Assembly: GCA_021811865.1 (NCBI GenBank)
Contig: JAKAQB010000104.1
Coordinates: 1-9,451 of the forward strand
DNA from: Actinomycetes bacterium
GTDB taxonomy: Bacteria; Actinomycetota; Acidimicrobiia; Acidimicrobiales; Palsa-688
Direction: 5' to 3'
Length of the DNA: 9,451 nucleotides
Shown: positions 1-5,094 of the stretch, piece by piece
Layout: each line of letters opens with the position of its first letter
Position numbering within the stretch: position 1 is the first letter of the stretch
Notes under the pieces: generated by a model
The model's input: the letters and a program-made list of their open reading frames with translations, nothing else
Told to the model about the DNA's origin: nothing
The model's database searches: none
Translations under genes and position numbers: made by a program

Positions 1-829
1 GGTACTGGCCGAAAGCGGGGGAGCCGTTTGCCGAGGTCGCCAGCAGCCTCGAGCCTCGGCACTCGCTCGGCCCCGGCTGCACCATCCAGGTGGCGATGTT
101 CCCTGCGCCCTCGAGCCACAGCTGGAAGGGGGGCATCGACTGGACTGCGTCCTCGTGCAGCAGGCCGACGAGGGCCTCGATGTCGTAGCGCTCGAAGGCG
201 TCGACGTATCGGTGCAGCAACGCCTCGTCGGCCTCCCCGAGCGGCTCGGGATGCGGTCCGGGCGGCAGGGCGCTCAAGCTGGCGCGGGCCCGCTGGAGGG
301 CGCTGTTGACCGAGGCCACCGAGCTCTCGAGCAGCTCGGCGGCCTCGGCAGCCGGCCATTGCAGCACCTCGCAGAGGATGAGCACGGCCCGCTGGCGCGG
401 GGGCAGGTGCTGGAGGGCGGCGACGAAGGCCAGCCGGACGGACTCGCGGTACTCGGCGACGACGGCGGGGTCGGTGCCGTCGGGTCCTGCCTGGTGGCCG
501 GGGATCGGCATGACCCAGGTCGCCTCGGGGAGCAACCGGCCGAGCAGCGACTCGTCGGGGGGCGACGACGGCCCCATCTCCATCGGCCGGGCTCGGCGCT
601 GGACCTGTCTTCCCATGTCGATGCAGACGTTGGTGGCGATGCGGTACAGCCATGTCCGGACGCTCGAGCGCCCCTCGAAGCCCCCGGCGCTCCGCCAGGC
701 ACGCAGCATGGTCTCCTGCACCGCGTCCTCGGCCTCGAAGCCCGAGCCGAGCATCCGGTAACAGTAGGCCGTGAGCTCGCGGCGGTAGGGCTCGAGGGTC
801 AGGGTGCCCGCGGCGGCAGACTCCACCAC
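1..829 (-). CDS. ECF RNA polymerase sigma factor, SigG/SigX5 type with SnoaL-like C-terminal domain (3' end outside window)
   Basis: The reverse-strand frame from 829 down to the window edge encodes at least 276 residues. Sigma region 2 lies at about 12-75, with PYRRELTAYCYRMLG, EDAVQETMLRAW and SSVRTWLYRIATNVCID. Sigma region 4 lies at about 134-185, with LPPRQRAVLILCEVLQW and SVASVNSALQRARASL, the DNA-binding helix-turn-helix. A SnoaL-like domain follows (HRYVDAFERYDIEALVGLL, then MPPFQLWLEG, CRGSRLL and SPAFGQY). This order matches the long TIGR02960 (SigX5) ECF family that includes mycobacterial SigG; about 45-50 C-terminal residues should be missing. The protein redirects RNA polymerase to a small regulon, and no anti-sigma gene is visible. 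The GTG at 829 was chosen because it puts PYRREL at residue 14, as I recall for family members, and because TAGCAT lies 7 bases before it. The same frame stays open up to an ATG at 1105 next to a GGAGG, so an N-terminal extension of 92 residues cannot be excluded. Confidence 0.88.
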   Translation of the reverse strand, partial: MVESAAAGTLTLEPYRRELTAYCYRMLGSGFEAEDAVQETMLRAWRSAGGFEGRSSVRTWLYRIATNVCIDMGRQVQRRARPMEMGPSSPPDESLLGRLLPEATWVMPIPGHQAGPDGTDPAVVAEYRESVRLAFVAALQHLPPRQRAVLILCEVLQWPAAEAAELLESSVASVNSALQRARASLSALPPGPHPEPLGEADEALLHRYVDAFERYDIEALVGLLHEDAVQSMPPFQLWLEGAGNIATWMVQPGPSECRGSRLLATSANGSPAFGQY

Positions 830-836
830 GGCGCCG

Positions 837-842
837 ATGCTA
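837..842 (-). promoter_or_regulatory. Possible -10 box for a leaderless sigma factor transcript
   Basis: On the reverse strand TAGCAT fits the actinobacterial TAnnnT -10 pattern and ends 7 bases before the GTG at 829. That is the spacing expected if transcription starts at the start codon itself. There is no convincing -35 box and no Shine-Dalgarno sequence before this GTG. A hexamer like this can occur by chance. Confidence 0.3.
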
Positions 843-1118
843 GTGAAGTCCCTCAGGGTGGGCCCGGTTCCCACGGGCGGCCGTCGGATGCGTTGCTGCG
901 ACAAGCCCAGCCCGTCCGGAGCGGTCCGAGGGTGCCCAGGCGCGCCTACGAGCTGCGCAAGGCCGGTCCGAGGTCGATCTGCTCGCGTAGGGCGCAGCCA
1001 TGCATCGACGTTCGCCTCCGGATCTGGCGAAGTGACCCCCTGCACGCGGCGGCCGTGGGTGGCCAAGATGTGCCGTCCGAGACGGCGGCCACCCAGCTGC
1101 GCCATCTCCTCCAACCCC

Positions 1119-2057
1119 CTACGGGTTGCAACATGGGCACGTACCGGGGTCAGCTCCGGCCTCAGGCGAGACGAGGGGCCGCTCCCGTCTGCACTGGCAG
1201 GCGGGGCAGCCGTCGATCTCGGCTCGCGGGCGGGCCACCTCGGTGCCGCACCAGGCGCACGGCACGCCGAAGACAACCTCGACGCGTCCCCAGCCAGGGG
1301 CCCCGCAGGACGGGCATCGGGTGGCGACCCGGGCGGCGAGGCGCTCTGCAGCGGCGGCTATGACGGCACGGCGTGAGGGGCACGCGTGAGCTCGCATGTC
1401 GGTCTCCACTCGGGCCAGGCCGTCGGCTGCGGCGGCAGCGCACTCACTGACGGCGGCGGCGAGCATGTCGGGGCTGGAGATGCCCTTGTAGATCGGGTGC
1501 AACTCTCCGCTGTTCGGCCGGACGACCAGCTGGTGTCCGGGAAAGTCGGCCGTGGACAGGAACGGTGCGAGGTCTTCGGCGGCAGTCGCACTCGTCGAGG
1601 CAGCGATGGTGTCCCAGCTGGAGTGGCTCTCCCATACGACGATCCCGTTGTCGTCGTCGACGAGGACGACGATCTCCTGATCGGCGTTGACAAATGGCAT
1701 CGCAGGGTCTGGGCCGATGCTCCCTTCGGATGCCAGCCCAAGGGTCCGGCCGGCTGCGCTCATGCCGAGGCGCGCCTTGGCGATGGCGGTGTCGAGGGGT
1801 GGTGCCTGGCGGGGGACCTCCCCGGTGAACGTGCCGAGGGAGTCGGTGTCGACTGCAACGGCGTCGACCCGCAGCCCGACGGCCTCTGCAAGCGGGGGGG
1901 CGATGAGGGGAAGCTTGCCGTGCTTGGTGGCGAGCACTCCCACCCGCCCGGTGTAGGGGTGCTCCGACCTTCCCCAGCTGCGCAGTGGGGTCGCAGCCAC
2001 GAAGACGGCGTTCCGGCCCGACGCCGAGGCCCTGGGTGTCCGTGGTCGCCGCACCAT
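1119..2057 (-). CDS. DUF6671-family protein with C-terminal cysteine clusters
   Basis: This 312-residue protein carries what I recall as DUF6671 hallmarks: ATKHGK at 43-48, DTDSLGTFTGEVPR at 70-83, LASEGSIGPDP at 108-118, an acidic LVDDDNG segment at 132-138 and ETDMRAH at 218-224. The C-terminus has four paired cysteine knuckles: CPSC (248-251), CAWC (267-270), CPAC (284-287) and CPCC (307-310). Spacing suggests two zinc ribbons, as in proteins that bind nucleic acid or use zinc structurally. No biochemical function is known to me for the family; a soluble cytoplasmic protein is likely, since there is no signal peptide or membrane segment. The ATG at 2057 is the first start after the AT-rich promoter region. 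About 35 residues precede the first conserved block, so a shorter protein is possible. The sigma factor frame follows on the same strand, which would allow cotranscription. Confidence 0.78.
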   Translation of the reverse strand: MVRRPRTPRASASGRNAVFVAATPLRSWGRSEHPYTGRVGVLATKHGKLPLIAPPLAEAVGLRVDAVAVDTDSLGTFTGEVPRQAPPLDTAIAKARLGMSAAGRTLGLASEGSIGPDPAMPFVNADQEIVVLVDDDNGIVVWESHSSWDTIAASTSATAAEDLAPFLSTADFPGHQLVVRPNSGELHPIYKGISSPDMLAAAVSECAAAAADGLARVETDMRAHACPSRRAVIAAAAERLAARVATRCPSCGAPGWGRVEVVFGVPCAWCGTEVARPRAEIDGCPACQCRRERPLVSPEAGADPGTCPCCNP

Positions 2058-2077
2058 GGTCCGAGCCTACCTTATAA

Positions 2078-2093
2078 ACGAAGTAAACTTCGT
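2078..2093. promoter_or_regulatory. Perfect 16-bp inverted repeat (operator candidate) in a divergent promoter region
   Basis: ACGAAGT-AA-ACTTCGT is an exact 7-2-7 palindrome. It sits in the only AT-rich stretch (about 2070-2112) between the divergently transcribed DUF6671 gene (start 2057) and the enoyl reductase gene (start 2157). TATAAG (reverse strand, 2071-2076) next to the repeat could be the -10 of the DUF6671 gene. TACTGT (2095-2100) or TGTAAT (2107-2112) could serve the reductase. A palindrome of this size inside a promoter is typical of dimeric repressors such as TetR proteins. No such regulator is encoded in the window. Confidence 0.55.
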
Positions 2094-2156
2094 GTACTGT
2101 GATTCGTGTAATAGAGCGCGGCGGCGGGCGTCGCAGCTGGAGAGGAGAGGTCCGCC

Positions 2157-2960
2157 GTGTTGCATGGGAAGCGGGTGCTTGTCAGCGGGGTCGCCACCAG
2201 GGACAGCATCGCTGCCGCTGTCGTCGAGCGGGCCGTGCGGGCCGGTGCCGAGGTGGTGGTGGCTGCGTATCCGAAAGACGTGTGTGCCGCGCAGGAGGTG
2301 CTCGCTGGCCTGCCCCAGCCGGTCGAGGTGGTGGCGGTGGACGCGACGAGCGAGAGTGACATGACCATGCTGGAGGACGAGGTGCGGCATCGGTGGGGAG
2401 CCCTCGACGGAGCGTTGCACGCCATCGCCTTTGCGCCTCGGAGCGCGCTCGGCAGCGTGATGGACGCTCCCGCTCGTGACGTCGAGTTGGCGATGCGCAC
2501 GAGCGTGTGGAGCTACGCGGCGTTCGGGCGCCTGCTGCAGCGCCTGGCGCCCCCGTCCGGTGCCAGCCTGGTCGGGCTGGACTTCGACAGCGCCCGGGCG
2601 TGGCCTGTCTACAACTGGATGGGGCCGTGCAAGGCAGCGCTTCGTTCTCTCAACGGGTACCTGGCCCGTGACCTCGGATGCCTGGGGGTGCGCGCGAACC
2701 TGGTCGCCGCCGGGCCGCTGCGCACCCGGGCGGCCTCAGGGATCCCCGACTTCGAGGTGCTCGTGGACCGCTGGGATCGCCAGGCGCCTCTGGCCTGGGA
2801 TCCAGCGGACGGATCCGGGGTGGCCGATGCCGTCTGCTTCTTGCTCTCGGACCTCGCCCGGGCGATCACCGGCGAGGTGCTCCACGTGGACGGCGGCATG
2901 CACGCGATGGCCACCTACCTGCGCGAGAACCCCGCTGGGGCATCGCCGGAGCACGGCTGA
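2157..2960 (+). CDS. fabI: Enoyl-[acyl-carrier-protein] reductase [NADH], InhA/FabI type
   Basis: This 267-residue short-chain dehydrogenase closely resembles mycobacterial InhA (269 residues). It would catalyse the last reduction of each type II fatty acid elongation cycle (trans-2-enoyl-ACP to acyl-ACP) with NADH in the cytosol. Visible blocks are the N-terminal dinucleotide-binding strand GKRVLVSGVATRDSIA (4-19), D62 for the adenosine side, HAIAFAP (88-94), and GLDFDSARAWPVYNWM (140-155) with catalytic Tyr152 and Lys159 in the FabI-type Y-x6-K spacing. NLVAAGPLRT (181-190) and the C-terminal GEVLHVDGGMHA (239-250) complete the fold. The aligned position of InhA Ser94 is Ala89. The start is a GTG preceded by GGAGAGG at 2144-2150, six bases upstream. 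Its promoter is shared with the divergent DUF6671 gene. Its stop lies 6 bp from the stop of the convergent regulator gene. A close SDR paralogue with another enoyl substrate remains possible. Confidence 0.9.
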   Translation: MLHGKRVLVSGVATRDSIAAAVVERAVRAGAEVVVAAYPKDVCAAQEVLAGLPQPVEVVAVDATSESDMTMLEDEVRHRWGALDGALHAIAFAPRSALGSVMDAPARDVELAMRTSVWSYAAFGRLLQRLAPPSGASLVGLDFDSARAWPVYNWMGPCKAALRSLNGYLARDLGCLGVRANLVAAGPLRTRAASGIPDFEVLVDRWDRQAPLAWDPADGSGVADAVCFLLSDLARAITGEVLHVDGGMHAMATYLRENPAGASPEHG

Positions 2961-2966
2961 GCTAAC

Positions 2967-3317
2967 TCAGGACGCAGCCGTTCGCCGGCGCCGCTGAGGC
3001 CCGAGATCCGCCACCAGCCGGAGCAACTCGCCGACGCTGTGCGGCTGCTCGACGGGGTGGCGCAACGGGCGGTCCCGGTCGATCTCGTAGTGGTTGCGGC
3101 GCCCCACCCGGGTGCGCTTCACGTACCCCCCCGCCACGAGGTCGGCGACGATCGCCTGGGCAGCGCGCTCGGTGATCCCGACCCGTGCGGCGATGTCGCG
3201 CCCGCGGATGCCGGGATCGCCGGCGATGCACACGAGCACGTGGCCGTAGTTGGTGAGGAACGTCCACGTGGGCTTCGCCGGCTCCGCATCTCGGCCGACT
3301 TCGCTGCGGTCCGCCAT
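2967..3317 (-). CDS. Winged-helix transcriptional regulator (MarR/ArsR-like), divergent from the dab operon
   Basis: The protein has 116 residues. After WTFLTNYGHVLVCIAGDP (18-35) comes a helix-turn-helix at about 38-64 (RGRDIAARVGITERAAQAIVADL) and a basic wing, GGYVKRTRVGRRNHYEI (63-79). The tail contains PLRHPVE and a C-terminal arginine run, RRRRT. This is the pattern of small single-domain winged-helix repressors common in actinobacteria; no sensor domain is present. It starts divergently from dabB, with its ATG 157 bp from the dabB start, so it probably regulates the dab operon and itself (inference). There is no Shine-Dalgarno sequence, but TACCCT lies 7 bases upstream of the ATG, which suggests a leaderless transcript. 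The signal it senses cannot be read from the sequence. The gene converges on the enoyl reductase gene with a 6-bp gap and no visible terminator between them. Confidence 0.85.
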   Translation of the reverse strand: MADRSEVGRDAEPAKPTWTFLTNYGHVLVCIAGDPGIRGRDIAARVGITERAAQAIVADLVAGGYVKRTRVGRRNHYEIDRDRPLRHPVEQPHSVGELLRLVADLGPQRRRRTAAS

Positions 3318-3324
3318 GTTGGAG

Positions 3325-3330
3325 AGGGTA
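3325..3330 (-). promoter_or_regulatory. -10 box of the winged-helix regulator gene (leaderless)
   Basis: Reverse-strand TACCCT matches TAnnnT and ends 7 bases before the ATG at 3317, the spacing of a leaderless actinobacterial promoter. The operator candidate at 3334-3346 lies directly upstream of it. No clear -35 box is visible. Confidence 0.4.
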
Positions 3331-3333
3331 CCC

Positions 3334-3346
3334 GATTTCGTGAAAC
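3334..3346 (-). promoter_or_regulatory. Operator candidate, site 1 (regulator promoter)
   Basis: Reverse-strand GTTTCACGAAATC contains the near-palindrome TTTC-(2)-GAAA. It matches the site over the dabB promoter (GATTCACGAGATG, 3403-3415) at 10 of 13 positions. It lies immediately upstream of the presumed -10 box of the winged-helix gene, so binding there would repress that gene. The assignment to the adjacent regulator is inference. Confidence 0.4.
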
Positions 3347-3375
3347 AGAAGATGGCTGATCGACCACACCGCAGG

Positions 3376-3405
3376 TTGCGACCTCAGCAAGTAACGGTCT
3401 ATGAT
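3376..3405 (+). promoter_or_regulatory. Promoter of the dab operon
   Basis: TTGCGA (3376-3381) and TATGAT (3400-3405) are separated by 18 bp, close to the housekeeping sigma-70 consensus; TATGAT is one base from TATAAT. Transcription would begin near 3412 and give a leader of about 60 bases before the dabB GTG. This is the best promoter match I see in the window. Confidence 0.5.
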
Positions 3406-3415
3406 TCACGAGATG
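3403..3415 (+). promoter_or_regulatory. Operator candidate, site 2 (dab promoter)
   Basis: GATTCACGAGATG shares 10 of 13 positions with site 1 near the divergent regulator. It overlaps the end of the presumed -10 box and the predicted transcription start of dabB, a classic repressor position. A further inverted repeat, TATGAT (3400-3405) with ATCATA (3419-3424), spans the same segment and may be part of the same or another operator. Confidence 0.4.
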
Positions 3416-3463
3416 CAGATCATATCTAGTGCCCCCTCTCGCTCAGGGTGCGCATCCGCCGCC

Positions 3464-3470
3464 GGGGAGG
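3464..3470 (+). promoter_or_regulatory. Ribosome binding site that fixes the dabB start
   Basis: GGGGAGG lies four bases before the GTG at 3475. The in-frame upstream GTG at 3448 has no comparable site and would add nine mostly basic residues, so 3475 is preferred. Confidence 0.6.
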
Positions 3471-3474
3471 GCAC

Positions 3475-5094
3475 GTGCTGAATCTCCTCGGGAAGCTCTG
3501 GTTGACCGGCGCGGTAGTCGTGCCGCTCGTGAGTGCGTCGGTCCCGGCCGTCGGCAGGCTCGGACGCGAGCGGCGATGCCGATCGGCCACCGCCCTGGCA
3601 TGGGTGGGGGCCGCGCTTGCGCTGGCCGCGACGTTGTGGGTGGCGCTGCGCGGGTCGTTCACTGTCGTGCTCGTCGGCGGAGGCGGTCGGCCGCTTGTCG
3701 GCCTGTGGGCGAACCAGCTGACCGTCACGTTGCTGGCCCTGGTCTGCGTGGTGGGCGCCGTGGTGCAGAGCTTCTCGCTGCGCTACCTGCAGGGCGACCG
3801 CGCAGCTCCGAGGTTCTTCGCGGCAGCGAACCTGGTGGTGGCGGCGATGGCAGTCGTGTGCACATCGGCCACGGCGGCGGTGCTGGTGGTGGCCTGGGTG
3901 GGCGCCGGGCTGGCATTCGTGATGGTGGTCGGGTCTCGCCCGGACCTGCCGGGGGTGCAGGCGGCGACGCGGCGCACGCTGGCGATGTTCGCAGCTGGCG
4001 ATCTGGCGTTGGTGACAGCTCTGGCTGTCACCTCCCTGCGGGCTGGCAACATCGACTTGGCCTCTCCCCTGGCGCTTCGCAGCGCGGCGGGTCATCTCGG
4101 GAGCATGACGACCCTGGTGGCAGTGCTCGTCGTGGTGGCCGCCTTGACCCGCTCCGCCCAGGGACCGCTCGGGCGGTGGCTTCCCGGCACGGTGTCTGCA
4201 CCAACCCCGGCATCGGCCCTGCTGCACGCCGGGGTCGTGAACGGAGGCGGGATCCTGCTCATACGACTCGCTGGGCTGACCGGCGGCTCGGCGCTGGTGA
4301 TGGTCGGTGTCTTCAGCGTCGCAGGCGTCACCGCGGCGGCGGCGGCTGGGCGGATGGTCCACCAACCAGACGTCAAAGGTTCGCTCGTCCATTCGACGAT
4401 CGGCCAGATGGGCTTCATGGTCGCGGAGTGTGCGGTGGGCGCCTACCTGGCGGCAGTGGTGCACCTGATCGGTCATGCCTTGTACAAGGCCACCTTGTTC
4501 TTCGGGTCAGGCTCCCAGGTGCCGCGCGCCGGTCGGGTCCCGAGGAGCTCGGACAGGTCGATGTCCACGCCGCTGCGAGTGCTGGCGACCGTGGCCACGA
4601 CGGCCGCGACCCTCGGGGCGATGGCTGGTGTCCCTGGGGTGCTCACCACGCGCGCCGCCGGGGTGCTGCTCGTCTTCGCGGCAGCGACCGTGGCCTCGGC
4701 GTCGTGGTCCTGGTGGGGGCGGCGGCCGGCGTCAGCCCGCTGGGCCATCGCGTGGACGGCCGGGTTGATCGTCGGTGGAGCGCTCTACGGGATGGCCCTT
4801 GCCGTCCTCGGAGGCTGGATCGCGCCGGCATTGCCCGCGGCTGGTGCCGGCACCCTCGATCCGTGGTGGCTGGCCGGCGTGGCGGGTGCCGGCCTGTTGG
4901 CGGCCGCCCTGGCCCGCATTCCCTCAGCGCGCCGGCGGGTGGTGGCGGTCCTGGTCGACGCCGGTGCGGCGGTGCCGCTCGATCTGCCGGCACGCAGAAC
5001 AGGCGGGGTGCGACGCCACGCTCGGCCCGGCATACCTGGGAGCCCTGGGAGCATCCCCGAGCTTGCGGGCCTGCGAGAAGAGAGCGCGGCATGA
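3475..5094 (+). CDS. dabB: DabB, proton-conducting membrane subunit of the DAB inorganic carbon uptake system
   Basis: This 539-residue protein is very hydrophobic, with about a dozen membrane segments, and belongs to the PF00361 proton-conducting family (NuoL/MrpA relatives). The core motif TRSAQGPLGRWLPG (225-238) followed by SAPTPASALLHAGVVNGGG is the NuoL-like broken helix region. His251 and the H-x3-H-x3-K cluster (His330, His334, Lys338 in HLIGHALYKATLFFGSGS) are the polar residues expected to carry protons. Where NuoL has a conserved Lys before SAQ, this protein has Arg226. The TM5 region reads VAWVGAGLAF, without the NuoL glutamate. The last ~50 residues are polar, basic and probably cytoplasmic. 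In the DAB system, DabB lets protons flow to power DabA. It lacks Complex I neighbours and overlaps dabA by ATGA, which separates it from a respiratory NuoL. Confidence 0.9.
   Translation: MLNLLGKLWLTGAVVVPLVSASVPAVGRLGRERRCRSATALAWVGAALALAATLWVALRGSFTVVLVGGGGRPLVGLWANQLTVTLLALVCVVGAVVQSFSLRYLQGDRAAPRFFAAANLVVAAMAVVCTSATAAVLVVAWVGAGLAFVMVVGSRPDLPGVQAATRRTLAMFAAGDLALVTALAVTSLRAGNIDLASPLALRSAAGHLGSMTTLVAVLVVVAALTRSAQGPLGRWLPGTVSAPTPASALLHAGVVNGGGILLIRLAGLTGGSALVMVGVFSVAGVTAAAAAGRMVHQPDVKGSLVHSTIGQMGFMVAECAVGAYLAAVVHLIGHALYKATLFFGSGSQVPRAGRVPRSSDRSMSTPLRVLATVATTAATLGAMAGVPGVLTTRAAGVLLVFAAATVASASWSWWGRRPASARWAIAWTAGLIVGGALYGMALAVLGGWIAPALPAAGAGTLDPWWLAGVAGAGLLAAALARIPSARRRVVAVLVDAGAAVPLDLPARRTGGVRRHARPGIPGSPGSIPELAGLREESAA

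Noticed and set aside
1112..1128. CAACCC/GGGTTG hairpin at the DUF6671 stop codon
   Set aside because: Only a 6-bp stem with no T tract, lying before a same-strand gene; too weak to call a terminator.
155..1363. 402-residue open frame on the plus strand
   Set aside because: It is antisense to the sigma factor, whose reverse-strand translation shows clear region 2 and region 4 motifs; no recognisable domain in the plus frame.
3406..4476. 356-residue open frame on the minus strand opposite dabB
   Set aside because: His/Arg/Gln-rich mirror of a hydrophobic gene, with no motifs; a typical antisense shadow.
3429..5090. 554-codon upstream extension of the dabA frame through dabB
   Set aside because: The translation is low-complexity Gly/Arg/Ala and has no family similarity. 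The dabB frame is clearly coding there, and ATG 5091 gives the typical DabA N-terminus. The lack of stops is a GC effect.
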